Of a stretch of DNA of 64,000 nt, positions 22,040 to 33,522 are shown one piece after another. Source of the DNA: Budorcas taxicolor (Eukaryota > Chordata > Mammalia > Artiodactyla > Bovidae); contig NC_068922.1 in assembly GCF_023091745.1 (NCBI RefSeq), positions 33,708,501 through 33,772,500 of the forward strand, given 5' to 3'. Each line of letters starts with the position of its first letter. Position 1 is the stretch's first letter. The translations under genes and the position numbers were made by a program. The notes beneath the pieces are model-generated. The model searched no databases and was not told the DNA's origin. It was given only the letters and a program-made list of their open reading frames with translations.

Positions 22040-24610
22040 GGAATGCGTGTCTTATTCAACAATATAATACCAGTTAGTGAATTCATCATGTTAACAAGCT
22101 GAAGAATAAAAATTGTAAGATAGTTAGGAGGTGCAGAAAAAGCATTTGATAGCATTCAACATTCATTTGTGATTTAAAAAATAACTCTTAGGAAACTAGA
22201 AATGGAAGTACATTTGTCAATAGTTAATCTGACAAAGCACCTATAAAAAACCTTATATAAAATGTTGTATTTATTGATGAAGTGATGAAAGCCTTCTCCT
22301 TAAGATTGGGGTAAGATAATCAGGCCCTTTATCGATGTCCAAACAGTATTGTAATGAAGGTCATAGCCAATACAGTAAGGCAAGAGAAAAACATGAAGCA
22401 TAGAAGGATAGGAAAGTAAAAAATAAAGTACATTGTTCACAAGTGATAAGATTGGGTCAAAGTCCAAAAAGACCTTTAGGTAAATTTTTAGAATTAATTA
22501 GAGAATTAGCAAGAAGGCTGAGTATGCAATCAATAATACAAACATCAATTGTATTTCTCCAAACTCCAGAGTAAGTAGGACCTAGAAAAAAGGAAAAATT
22601 TAAAGATACCATATAGAATAGTTTTAAAAGCATCAAATGCCTAGAAATAAGCTTATTAGAAGATGTACACCTCTATATAGAAAACCAAACTATAAAACAT
22701 TATTAAAGGCATAGAATCCCCTTAATAAATGTGTGTGTGCATTGAAAAACTCTGTTGTAAAGTTAGTTAGTTCAGTCGCTCAGTCGTGTCCGACTCTTTG
22801 CAACCCCATGAATTGCAGCACGCCAGGCCTCCCTGTCCATCACCAACTCCTGGAGTTCCCTCAGACTCACGTCCATCAAGTTGGTGATGCCATCTAGCCA
22901 TCTCATCCTCTGTCATCCCCTTCTCCTCCTGTCCCCAATCCCTCCCAGCATCAGAGTCTTTTCCAATGAGTCAACTCTTTGCATGAGGTGGCCAAAGTAC
23001 TAGAGTTTCACCTCTAGCATCATTCCTTCCAAGGAACACCCAGGACTGATCTCCTTTAGAATGGACTGGTTGGATTTCCTTGCAGTCCAAGGGGCTCTCA
23101 AGAGTCTTCTCCAACACCACAGTTCAAAAGCATCAATTCTTTGGCACTCAGCTTTCTTCACAGTCCAACTCTCACATCCATATATGACTACTGGAAAAAC
23201 CATAGCCTTGACTAGACGGACCTTTGTTGGCAAAGTAATGTCTCTGCTCCCTAAATTTAGCGAGTTTAATGTAATGAATATATTCAAATGAACCCAATAA
23301 AAACTCCAGCAGGTTTTTAGCAAACTGACAAACTGATTCTAAAATTTTATATGGAAAGGCAAAGTTTCTTAAAGAAGAAAAAGAAGTATGGAGGAGCCAT
23401 GATTTATTAAAAAACAAAGTAATTGAGGGTGTGAACTGGCAAAAGGATTGAGATAAAGACCAGTAGACCGGAGAAGATTTTTCAAAACTGATTCATATAC
23501 ATATATGGACTCGTTTTATGACACGTGCCATCCTTGGTAAGTGGTATTGAGTCAGTTGGCTCCCCATATGGTAAAAGATGAAACCTCACTCTTCATATCA
23601 CACATAAAAATCCATTACAAGTAAATTGTAAATAAATATGGAATGTAAACATTAAATCTTGCAGAAAATGAAACAGGAATATCTTCAGGACAATAAGATA
23701 GGTGGTTTCCTTGAACAGAAACCAAAAAACTGTCTAAAAAGAGAGTGATTATACGTCATGTTAAATAGATTGTGTTGAAATTAAGAACTTCTACCAGTCA
23801 AATCATTAGAGAGTAAAAATGAAATCCATGGAGTAAAAGGCAATATTTGCAACCATATAATCAGGAAGAGCTCATATCCAGAATTTGTGAAGAACTCTTA
23901 TAGGTCAATAAGAAAAAGATTACCAAAAGAATAGTGGGCAGGAGACTTGAACTTCACAAAAGAGGATATCCAAATGGCCAATAAAGATATAAAAAGGTGA
24001 CATCATTACTCTTCAGGAGAATAGAAATTAAAACCATGAAGAGATTTTACTTCAAATCTACCGGAATGACTAAAATAGAAATGCCTGGCAGCACAATGTA
24101 GGGAGGATATGAAGCAATAGGTACCCCTGTATTGCTGGTAAGGATGTAAATTGGTACTTGTCAGTTAGAAAACTATTTTGTACCACCTACTAAAACTGTG
24201 CAGAGTCCTACCTTCTGACCCAGTACTTCCACTTCTTGGCAGAAATGCACACATAACGTGCACATACATCAAAAGGCGTGTACAAGAATGTTCATAGCAG
24301 CATATATGAAAGTAACATTGTGAAACATTCATTCAGGCAATGCAAATGAACTAACCACTGTTGTTTCATTTATATAGAGTAAAAAAATAAATAACATGAA
24401 TGTATGATGATAGAAATCAGAATGTTGATTATCTTTCAGGAGAAGGGAGGATTTAGAAATGGAAAAGGGACCAAGAGGGGGACTTTAGGAAGCTAGTAAT
24501 GCTCTCTTTCTTGACCTGGGGGGTGGTCATAAAGATGTCCACTTTGGAATAATTCATCAAGGTTATGATTTTCACTTTAATATATGTCTATTATACTTCA
24601 GTCATATTTA
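22040..24610 (+). mobile_element. old L1 ORF2 (3' half), plus strand, split by a BovB
   Basis: The plus strand follows L1 ORF2 from the reverse-transcriptase region to its end: GAAAAAGCATTTGATAGCATTCAAC, ATCAATTGTATTTCTCC, CATCAAATGCCTAGAAATAA; then after the BovB AAACTGATTCTAAAATTTTA, GAACTTCACAAAAGAGGATATCC and GTTCATAGCAGCATATATGAAAG. All frames are interrupted by stops and indels, so no protein survives. The whole region 23260-24610 is explained by this element. Confidence 0.8.
22763..23252 (-). mobile_element. BovB LINE 3' end inserted in the old L1
   Basis: Begins with the reversed tail GTTCAGTCGCTCAGTCGTG and extends through the C-terminal ORF to GTCTCTGCT, where sequence changes abruptly to L1. 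The antisense frame still reads recognisable BovB C-terminal residues (for example CESWTVKKAE and DAFELWCWRR). Being inside the L1 shows that BovB came later. Confidence 0.92.
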
Positions 24611-25320
24611 AAAGATTTTTTTAAATTCCCACTGCAGAATAGCAAGTTTTACTTATTAGGTACTATTTTTCTTTTTTTTTTTTTTTAACCTATTTTGTCA
24701 ATGAATTTATTTCTGTTACAGTATCTTACAGTTGTTGGAAACAGCATTATGTAAATTAAAAATATAATATTAACAGCACCTCAGGAAATTATACTATTGA
24801 CCTGAAAAATGACCAGGTTATTTTACTGCATATTTTGTGTTGGCAAGCGTGGTTACAAATAAAATTTTAGGAGGCACTTATCAAGTGAATACTTTTTCAA
24901 AAAATATTTTAATTCTGAAGTAATACATTGTTCTGTGGTGTTCTATGGCTGCACACATTACTCCATGCCTGTATTTATCAATACATGTAAAATGCCTAGT
25001 TTTTAAAAAATGAAATGTGATCATAACTTACATACTATTTTGTAGTTTATTTGTATATCTAAAATATATGTGTGAAATCTTTCTAATTTATTTATTTTTA
25101 TAAAGTAAATATTGTTATTCAAACTAAAAAAACTATAAGAATTAAATGTAAATTCCATTTACTCCTCCCCTTACCTTTCCCCGCTTCCCAGAATTAAGCT
25201 TGTTAACACTTCTGCTTTTTGCATCTTTCCACAAGTGCTCAGTGTATGTCAATACAGTTTTTGTTTATTTTTTACAGTTTGAGACCATGCTCTTCTTCAG
25301 CTTAGTCTTTTCCTCAGTAT

Positions 25321-25818
25321 AGTTTCTTGACAGAACTCTATTAGCCTTTGCCCTGCTTCATTCTGTACTCCAAGGCCAAATTTGCCTGTTACTCCAGGTG
25401 TTTCTTGACTTCCTACTTTTGCATTCCAGTCCCTTATAATGAAAAGGACATCTTTTTTCGGTGTTAGTTCTAGAAGGTCTTGTAGGTCTTCATAGAACTG
25501 TTCAACTTCAGCTTCTTCAGTGTTACTGGTCGGGGCATAGACTTGAATTACCGTGATAGTGAATGGTCTGCCTTGGAAACGAACAGAGATCGTTCTGTCA
25601 TTTTTGAGATTGCATCCAAGTACTGCATTTCGGACTCTTTTGTTGACTATGATGGCTACTCCATTTCTTCTAAGGGATTCCTGCCCACAGTAGTAGATAT
25701 AATGATCATCTGAGTTAAATTCACCCATTCCAGTCCATCTTAGTTCACTGATTCCTAGAACGTCGATGTTCACTCTTGCCATCTCCTGTTTGACCACTTT
25801 CAATTTCCCCTGATTCAT
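25321..25818 (-). pseudogene. BovB endonuclease domain fragment
   Basis: Translated on the minus strand this is the N-terminal apurinic/apyrimidinic-type endonuclease of the BovB (RTE clade) ORF, which nicks target DNA to start reverse transcription. Visible landmarks are LGISELRWTG, YYCGQESLRRNGVAI, VIQVYAPTSN, and DWNAKVGSQETPG near the end. The residue before DWNAKVG is Arg, while the copy at 32236 has the usual Gly. The fragment stops in QRLIEFCQE, so the catalytic His-containing end and all reverse transcriptase are missing. The longer open frame (to 25956) has a false N-terminus read from the BOV-A2 next to it. It cannot be functional. Confidence 0.88.
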
Positions 25819-25820
25819 GG

Positions 25821-26089
25821 AGAAGACAATGGCACCCCACTCCAGTACTCTTGCCTGGAAAATCCCATGGACAGAGAATCCTGGTAGGCTGCACTCCCTG
25901 GGGTCACTAAGAGTCGGGCACAACTGAGCGACTTCACTTTCACTTTTCACTTTCATGCATTAGAGAAGGAAATGGCAACCCACTCCAGTATTCTTGCCTG
26001 GAGAATCCCAGGGACAGAGGAGCCTAGTGGGCTGCCATCTGTGGGGTCGCACAGAGTCGGACACGACTGAAGCGACTTAGCAGCAGCAG
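25821..26089 (+). mobile_element. BOV-A2 SINE inside the BovB
   Basis: A full dimer with linker TTTCACTTTTCACTTTCATG and tail (AGC)n. BovB sequence is interrupted at CATGG: one copy at 25816-25820 and one at 26090-26094, a very short duplication. It inserted after the BovB. Confidence 0.92.
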
Positions 26090-26347
26090 CATGGACCTAA
26101 AGGTTCCTATGCAATATTGCTCTTTACAGCATTGAATCTTGCTTCTATCACCCGTCCCATTCACAACTAAGGTTGTTTTTTGCTTTGGCTCCATCCCTTC
26201 ATTCTTTCTGGAGTTGTTTCTCCACTGATCTCCAGTAGCATATTGGGCACCTACTGATATGGGGAGTTCATCTTTCAGTGTCCTATCTTTTTGTCTCTTC
26301 ATACTGTTCATGGGGTTCTCAAGGCAAGAATACTGAAGTGGTTTGCC

Positions 26348-27190
26348 AAACTCTGGGCTGGAGGAAGCACAAACTGGAATCAAGATTGCCGGGAGAAATA
26401 TCAATAACCTCAGATATGCAGATGACACCACCCTTATGGCAGAACGTGAAGAAGAACTAAAGAGCCTCTTGATGAAAGTGAAAGAGGAGAGTGAAAAAGT
26501 TGGCTCAAAGCTCAACATTCAGAAAACTAAGATCATGACATTCGGTTCCATCACTTCATGGCAAATAGATGGGGAAACAGTGAAAACAGTGGCTGACTTA
26601 ATTTTTTCTTGGCTCCAAAATCACTGCAGATGGTGACTGCAGCCATGAAATTAAAAGATGCTTACTCCTTGGAAGAAAAGTTACAACCAACCTAGATAGC
26701 ATATTAAAAAGCAGAGGCATTACTTTGCCAACAAAGGTCCGTCTAGTCAAGGCTATGGTTTTTCCACTAGTTGTGTATGCATGTGAGAGTTGGACTGTGA
26801 AGAAAGCTGAGCGCCGAAGAATTGATGCTTTTGAACTGTGGTGTTGGGGAAGACTCTTGAGAGTCCCTTGGACTGCAAGGAGATCCAACCAGTCCATCCT
26901 AAAGGAGATCGGTCCCGGGTGTTCACTGGAAGGACTGATATTGAGGCTGAAACTAAATACTTTGGCCACCTGATGCGAAGAACTGACTCATTGGAAAAGA
27001 CCCTGATGCTGGGAAAGATTGAGGGCAGGAGGAGAAGGGGATGACAGAGGATGAAATGGTTGGATGGCATCACTGACTCGATGGACATGGGTTTGGGTGG
27101 ACTCCGGGAGTTGGTGACGGACAGGGAGGCCTGGCTTGCTGCGGTTCATGGGGTCACAAAGAGTTGGACACAACAGAGTGACTGAACTGA
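26348..27190 (+). pseudogene. BovB reverse transcriptase C-terminal part, broken
   Basis: The plus strand begins in GLEEAQTGIK and keeps the catalytic motif NNLRYADDTTL early, then EESEKVGSKLNIQKTKIM, VYACESWTVKKAERRRIDAF and the C-terminal RRRRG/LDGI region. At least two frame changes (near 26620-26640 and near 26900-26930) and stops break it. The palm and finger motifs upstream of YADD (AKAFD, RQG) are absent because of the internal deletion at the inversion junction. Confidence 0.85.
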
Positions 27191-27540
27191 ACTGAACCGA
27201 ACAATATAGTTTCAGCATATTCATGTGTTTGCGTATCAGTGTGCAAATATATACTTTTAAATATATAATACTTCTTCTTTTAAATATAGTGTCTATGTCA
27301 TATTTTTAATGGCTGCATAATATCCCAACATCAGGAAATGTCATAATGTATTACATTTAGCTTTTCTCCTACTGATAGGTATTTATATTACTTCTAGTTA
27401 TTTGTTATTACAAAATTATTACAACAAATATGTGTCTTTATGTATTTGAGAGAATATGTATATAGGAATCTCTAGGTCGAGATTTTTTGACATTGAAAAT
27501 AACCAGAACCATGCTTTTGTGAATAGTCATTCAGACTTGG

Positions 27541-28310
27541 ATTCAGCAGTATAGCTAGAAATTATTTCATCAAGAATTAAAGTACGGCACCAAAATGGGT
27601 ACCAGTGAGTCATTGAAGGCAGGTAAGTTGTGGTAAATGTCAATGGAATGAGGCTTTAGTGGAAAGGGAGAAACATAGCAGATAGCATTCCATGCCCAAA
27701 CACCCAGCCACAGTTCCTGTTTAAATGTCAAATATAGAATGTGAGACAACTTACACAAAGGTATAGCCACTATTCACAAATGGAAATTATAATACAATAT
27801 AATTAAATCATCCATTTATATACCTAATCATCAAGTTGAATATTTCACTTAGATTCCTTAAATTTAGAAATTGTCTTCTCAAGATCAGGCTACATTTCCT
27901 CTGGAAACCCATCATTTTTGAATCATGCTGTTCTAAGAATTGAGTTTTTCTTCTAACAGAGAACTGTTGATCATTTAAGTCTGTACCTACTGCTGCTAGT
28001 AGTTCTTAGTTTAACACCAGGAAATGAAGACATCAGAACCTGTTAGAAACGAAGCAGTGGACATGACATGTGTTAATGTACTCCCTAAATTGTTGAATTG
28101 AGAAAGGAACAAATAATATTTTTTCTTCACGGCTAGAAAATTAGTACCCTGGCTCTCTGTTATTCTCCTACACCATGCATCAAAACAAAATCTTTCTTTG
28201 CCATAATATAAGATTGTTATAAGAGAACAGGAGACATGGTGGATATCTGTGTACCCGGATGATTTTGGCCTTTGTGGACAATCACAGCTGATATCTGAGT
28301 GCTTATTATA
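27541..28310. other. non-coding DNA, nothing recognised
   Basis: A+T-rich, with short mirrored open frames and no recognised repeat. Confidence 0.35.
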
Positions 28311-28314
28311 AGTG

Positions 28315-28505
28315 TGGTGCACTTATAAGTGCCCATTTGTATCATTTCATTTGCCTGTTGTCATAAAATCCCTGTGAGGTGGGTGTTATAATAAGCACCA
28401 TTTTGCAGATTGGAAGTACGAAGTGTAGAAATGCTAAGCCAGGTAGACAGCTGCTAAATAGTCAGTATTCAAACTCCGGTAATATGGCTCCAGAGCCCCT
28501 CTCCC
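28315..28505 (-). repeat. MIR SINE remnant, minus strand
   Basis: ATCCCTGTGAGGTGGGTGTTATAATAAGCACCATTTTGCAGATTGG, ...AGCCAGGTAGACAGCTGCTAAATAG and TATTCAAACTCCGGTAATATGGCTCCAGAGCCC follow the reversed MIR consensus well. Confidence 0.7.
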
Positions 28506-30386
28506 TATCCATTTCCCCAGAGCTGGAGTTTCATTTGTTTCTGATCTTCTGAAGCCCAAGGCCCCACATCTTTTCTGCCTTCACCCACTTCAGAGCACAC
28601 AGCATCAGTTGGTCATGAGATTTCCCCCTGCCATTGGGAAGAGGAGCTGGACAAGGGCAGAGGTTTCTGTGTGTGCCTATGTCATCTGTAAGATGGGTGT
28701 CTTCACCTTGTCTTGACTTTCAGCATGACTTGTTTTTTGTTTGCTGAAAGCCAGATGTGATCTAGTTAGTAATAGGAACTGAGTTTATCAGGCTTTTAGT
28801 GTGACCTGTCAGTTTGTCCAGGAGCTGGTCTTTATAATCTTTGCTATAGTTTGGCCAGAAGCTTCTGTTTCCTCTGGGGTTTTTTGGTTTTGTGTGCAGT
28901 GTTTTGTTTTTAGTGTTATTTTCTTCCGTGCTGTCGTCTTTAGGTTTCCTGAAAAGCTCCTTCTTAAACAGTCTGTGTCTCCCCACTATCTCAGTTGTAA
29001 TCTACCGTTACTGCAACGGAGCCTTGTTGATTGGTGGCGAAGTATTGGGGAGGAGAAGTGTGCTGTAATCTCATGATTAACTCTCTACCTCTTCTCATGG
29101 AAAATTGTGCAGCTATATACTGTTTATTAAATGATATCTGAAAGAAATGACAATAATGTTCATAAAATGTGGCAGTACCTGGTAGGCCTAGCATGCCTGG
29201 CTGTGCCTAGTGGACATAACAGAGAAAAAGGGATTAAAGCCATACATGCTGGTGAATTCTCTTCATCATGGTGAAAATTGACCAGATTTATTAAGGAGCT
29301 CATATGAAACAGCCCTTGAGCTGTCAGAATTGCTTCAGGCAGATTTGTAGAGACCTAGGATATTGTGTTAGCAAGTGACAGAAAGATTCACTGAAAGCAG
29401 AATTTCCCTAGTTAGCTATAGGTAAAGTTTTAATTTTAATATTAAAAATTATAGCCTTTAAAATACATGCTCTTAAACAATCTCTTATTTTTGTCTGTTT
29501 TTGCTATCTGAAATTCCCTTACTTGCCATCAATCCAGTTCTTTGATGGGACTGCAAATCTGCAAAGTAGTCTAATTATGTTGGTTCAGAGCTCAGATCTG
29601 CGCAGGAGCCAGTACAGAAGAGAACCAAGGACATGCCTCCAGGACATGAAGTTTCAAATGCAAGCATAGGAATTCTCATCCTCTTTCAAAGCTCTTGGCT
29701 CAGTGGGGAGCAGAATGGGTTGAATTTTTCTCATCTTTTTTTCTGCCCCTTCCCTAAACTCCATCCATTCTTAATATTTTGTGGGCTTGTTAAAGGGAAA
29801 GGATGTTCAAAATATAATGCCAGAAAATTGATGTTTGCAGCTATGCTTCCTTAGTTATCTCTTTATGAAAGTATCTGTCCTTTGTTCTGGAATAATTATG
29901 TGGGTTTTAAAAAATTATTATTTTTCCTGATTGTTGACCTAGGAAGTCAGTGGTTATGGGTGGTTGCCTCCCCATCAGCCATTACTACCGTAATCCCCAT
30001 GCTGAACTGATGTGCTCTGGGGCACCACAGAGAACTCACAGAAGACCTGGGAGATATTTTACATTTTCAAGAGAAGCGCTGTAACATTTGTTGAATGCTG
30101 TGTTAACTACTATTATTAAGTTGTTTGGACCTGACCATTTAATAATAAAAGGAACAAAAAAGGAGCTGTTGATTATTTCTTTTGACTGAGAGGCACCATG
30201 AAAACATTACTGAGGCACTAAGGGCACTGTGAGCAGCGGAAGTTTAGCACCTCTGCATTACCTTCTTATCAACAACTCTGTAGGGATCCATGTGGATCCG
30301 AGACATTGAATGCATCATTGGATTCGAGGGACGGATGATGTGATCAAGCTAAATCAGTCAATACAGTCTATCTTCCAGACCTTGTT
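28506..30386. other. 1.9 kb with no gene recognised
   Basis: Open frames at 28801-29076 plus and 28762-28986 minus oppose each other and show no known domain. The stretch 28750-29060 has the feel of an old interspersed repeat (TTATCAGGCTTTTAGTGTGACCTGTCAG, TTCTTAAACAGTCTGTGTC), but I cannot assign it. Confidence 0.3.
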
Positions 30387-30397
30387 AAGAGATGAAT

Positions 30398-30872
30398 CAG
30401 TTCAGTTCAGTTCGGTCGCTCAGTCGTGTCTGACTCTTTGTGACCCCATGAATCGCAGCACGCCAGGCCTCCCTGTCCATCACCAACTCCCAGAGTTCAC
30501 TCAGACTCAGGTCCATCGAGTCTGTGATGCCATCCAGCCATCTCATCCTCGGTCGTCCCCTTCTCCTCCTGCCCCCAATCCCTCCCAGCATCAGGGTCTT
30601 TTCCAATGAGTCAGTTCTTTGCATGAGGTGGCCAAAGTACTGGAGTTTCAGCTTTAGCATCATTCCTTCTAAAGAAATCCCAGGACTGATCTCCTTCAGA
30701 ATGGTCTAGTTGGATCTCCTTGCAGTCCAAGGGACTCTCAAGAGTCTTCTCCAACAGCACAATTCAAAAGCATCAATTCTTCAGCTCTCAGCTTTCTTCA
30801 CAGTCCAACTCTCACATCTATACATGACCACAGGAAAAATCATAGCCTTGACTAGACGGACCTTAGTCGGCA
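30398..30872 (-). mobile_element. BovB LINE 3' end, first of two at one target site
   Basis: A ~475-bp 5'-truncated BovB, tail at the left (CAGTTCAGTTCAGTTCGGTCG) and truncation at TTAGTCGGCAAAG. The 11-bp AAGAGATGAAT occurs on both sides (30387-30397, 30873-30883) and a third time at 33523-33533 beyond the next BovB. The antisense frame 30397-30663 still reads the C-terminal BovB residues. Confidence 0.95.
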
Positions 30873-30897
30873 AAGAGATGAATCAATTCAGTTCAGT

Positions 30898-31508
30898 TCA
30901 GTCACTCAGTCGTGTCCGACACTTTGCAACCCCATGAATCGCAGCACGCCAGGCCTCCCTGTCCATCACCATCTCCTGGAGTTCACTCAAACTCACGTCC
31001 ATTGAGTTAGTGATGCCATCCAGCCATCTCATCCTGGGTTGTCCCCTTCTCCTCCTGCTCCCAATCTCTCCCAGCATCAGAGTCTTTTCCAATGAGTTAA
31101 CTCTTCGCATGAGGTGTCCAAAGTACTGGACCTTCAGCTTTAGCATCATTCCTTCCAAAGAAATCCCAGGGTTGATTTCCTTCAGAATGGACTGGTTGGA
31201 TCTCCTTGCAGTCCAAGGGACCCTCAAGAGTCTTCTCCAACACCACAGTTCAAAAGCATCAATTCTTCGGCGCTCAGCCTTCTTCACAGTCCAACTCTCA
31301 CATCCATACATGACCACAGGAAAAACCATAGCCTTGACTGGAGGGACCTTAGTCAGCAAAGTAATGTCTCTGCTTTTGAATATACTCTCTAGGTTGGTCA
31401 TAACTTTCCTTCCAAGGAGTAAGCGTCTTTTAATTTCATGGCTGCAGTCACCATCTGCAGTGATTTTGGAGCCCCAAAAAATAAAGTCTGACACTGTTTC
31501 CACTGTTT
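30898..31508 (-). pseudogene. BovB ORF C-terminal part after a frameshift
   Basis: Open on the minus strand with VSDFIFWGSKITADGDCSHE, VMYGCESWTVKKAERRRID, LWCWRRLLRVPWTARRSN, YFGHLMRRVNSLEKTLML and MDVSLSELQEMVMDREAW, the conserved region downstream of the BovB reverse transcriptase. It is out of frame with the upstream segment because one C is missing in the GTTTCCCATC run near 31508; the copy at 35815 keeps four Cs. Confidence 0.88.
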
Positions 31509-32235
31509 CCCATCTATTTCCCATGAAGTGATGGGACCAGATGCCATGATCTTTGTTTTCTGAATGTTGAGCTTTAAGCCAACTTTTTCACTCTCCTCTT
31601 TCACTTTCATCAAGAGGCTTTTTAGCTCCTCTTCACTTTCTGCCATAAGAGTGGTGTCATCTGCATATCTGAGGTTATTGATATTTCTCCCAGCAGTCTT
31701 GATTCCAGCTTGTGTTTCTTCCAGTCCAGCGTTTCTCATGATGTACTCTGCATATAAGTTAAATAAGCAGGGTGACAATATACAGCCTTGACGTACTCCT
31801 TTTCCCATTTGGAACCAGTCTGTTGTTCCATGTCCAGTTCTAACTGTTGCTTCCTGACCTGCATACAGATTTCTCAAGAGGCAGGTTAGGTGTTCTGGTA
31901 TTCCCATCTTTTTCAGAATTGTCCACAGTTTATTGTGATCCACACAGTCAAAGGCTTTGGCATAGTCAATAAAGCAGAAATAAATGTTTTTCTGGAACTC
32001 TCTTGCTTTTTCCATGATCCAGCGGATGTTGGCAATTTGATCTCTGGTTCCTCTGCCTTTTCTAAAATCAGCTTGAACATCAGGGAGTTCACGGTTCATG
32101 TATTGCTGAAGTCTGGCTTGGAGAATTTTGAGCATTACTTTACTGGCATGTGAGATGAGTGCAATTGTGCGGTAGTTTGAGCATTCTTTTTCATTGCCTT
32201 TTTTTGGAACTGGAATGAAAACTGACCTTTTCCAG
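31398..32235 (-). pseudogene. BovB reverse transcriptase, largely intact segment
   Basis: Minus-strand open frame covering the RTE reverse transcriptase: KRSVFIPVPKKGNEKECSNY, RTIALISHASKVMLKILQAR, FRKGRGTRDQIANIRWIMEK, then motif A CFIDYAKAFDCVDHNKL, motif B GVRQGCILSPCLFNLYAEYI and motif C NNLRYADDTTLMAESEE. The catalytic aspartates (in AKAFD and YADD) are visible. The frame is open from the inversion junction to the frameshift near 31508 and then reads false residues. The N-terminal part of the protein lies in the opposite-strand segment, so no complete protein can be made. The ~23 leading residues of the track-length frame beyond the junction are antisense of the other segment. Confidence 0.92.
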
Positions 32236-33522
32236 GTCCGAAATGCAGTACTTGGATGCAATCTCAAAAATGACAGAATAATCTCTGCTCGTCTCCAAGG
32301 CAAACCACTCAGTATCAGAGTTATCCAAGTCTATGCCCCAACCAGTAATGCTGAAGAAACTGAAGTTGAACGGTTTTATGAAGACCTACAAGATCTTTTA
32401 GAACTAACACCCAAAAAAGATGTCCTTTTCATTATAGGGGACTGGAATGCAAAAGTAGGAAGCCAGGAAACACCTGGAGTAGCAGGCAAATTTGGCCTTG
32501 GAATGCAGAATGAAGCAGGGCAAAGACTAATAGAGTTTTGCCAAGAAAATGCACTGGTCATAGCAAACACCCTCTTCCAACAACACAAGAGAAGACTCTA
32601 CACATGGACATCACCAGATGGTCAACACTGAAATCAGATTGATTATATTCTTTGCAGCCAAAGATGGAGAAGCTCTATACAGTCAACAAAAACAAGACCG
32701 GGAGCTGACTGTGGCTCAGATCATGAACTCCTTATTGACAAATTCAGACTTACATTGAAGAAAGTAGGGAAAACCACTAGACCATCCAGGTATGACCTAA
32801 ATCAAATCCCTTATGATTATACAGTGGAAGTGAGAAATAGATTTAAGGGTCTAGATCTGATAGATAGAGTGCCTGATGAACTATGGAATGAGGTTCGTAA
32901 CATTGTACAGGAGACAGGGATCAAGACCATCCCCATGGAAAAGAAATGCAAAAAAGCAAAATGGCTGTCTGGAGAGGCCTTACAAATAGCTGTGCAAAGA
33001 AGAGAGGTGAAAATCAAAGGAGAAAAGGAAAGATATAAGCATCTGAATGCAGAGTTCCAATAGGAAGCCTTCTTCAGTGATCAATGCAAAGAAATAGAGG
33101 AAAACAACAAAATGGGAAAGACTAGAGATCTCTTCAAGAAAATTAGAGATACCAAGGGAACATTTCATGCAAAGATGGGCTCGATAAAGGACAGAAATGG
33201 TCTGGACCTAACAGAAGCAGAAGATATTAAGAAGAGGTGGCAAGAATACATGGGAGAACTGTACAAAAAAGATCTTCATGACCCAGATAGTCATGATGAT
33301 GTGATCACTAATCTAGAGCCAGACATCTTGGAATGTGAAGTCAAGTGGGCCTTAGAAAGCATCACTACAAACAAAGCTAGTGGAGGTGATGGAATTCCAG
33401 TTGAGCTGTTTCAAATCCTGAAAGATGATGCTGTGAAAGTGCTGCACTCAATATGCCAGCAAGTTTGTAAAACTCAGCAGTGGCCACAGGACTGGAAAAG
33501 GTCAGTTTTCATTCCAATTACA
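32236..33522 (+). pseudogene. BovB endonuclease and linker, inverted 5' segment, broken
   Basis: Plus-strand frame from RNAVLGCNLKNDR through VIQVYAPTSNAEETEVERFY, IIGDWNAKVGSQETPGVAGK and FCQENALVIANTLFQQHKRR to a stop at 32632 (a TGA where BovB has CGA, a CpG-type change). The frame resumes at about 32755 (KKVGKTTRPSRYDLNQIPYD), stops again at 33061, and continues 33112-33522 (MGKTRDLFKKIRDTKGTFHA, TTNKASGGDGIPVELFQILK) into the start of the reverse transcriptase. The 5' end of the endonuclease is missing. Non-functional. Confidence 0.9.

Larger units (their letters stand above)
25319..27204. mobile_element. composite BovB: inverted 5' part joined to a direct 3' part
   Basis: The left part (25319-26347, apart from a SINE) reads as BovB on the minus strand, from the 5' region into the endonuclease. 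The right part (26348-27204) reads as BovB on the plus strand, from the reverse-transcriptase YADD region to the (ACTGA)n-type tail. TATAGTTTC at 25318-25326 and 27205-27213 flanks the whole, which supports one 5'-inverted insertion lacking about 1.4 kb internally. The first bases of the left copy overlap BovB homology (TTTC), a likely microhomology. Confidence 0.8.
24890..27540 (-). mobile_element. old L1 3'-UTR-like region hosting a composite BovB
   Basis: Left of the BovB (24890-25317) and right of it (27214-27540) are phrases of a reversed old L1 3' region, such as CATATTTTTAATGGCTGCATAATATCCCA and CTCCTACTGATAGGTATTTATATTACTTCTAG. Copy-level divergence is high. A T17 run lies near 24670-24687. 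Confidence 0.4.
30884..33522. mobile_element. BovB LINE with inverted 5' half (twin-priming structure)
   Basis: The 3' portion (30884-~32235) is BovB on the minus strand, tail at the left. At ~32235 it flips: 32236-33522 is BovB on the plus strand, from mid-endonuclease up to the same reverse-transcriptase N-terminal point (W-KRSVFIP) where the minus segment begins. That shared stretch of about 25 bp appears at both outer breakpoints. AAGAGATGAAT at 30873-30883 and 33523-33533 is the 11-bp perfect target-site duplication. Total length ~2.6 kb, so most of the element is present. Confidence 0.93.
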
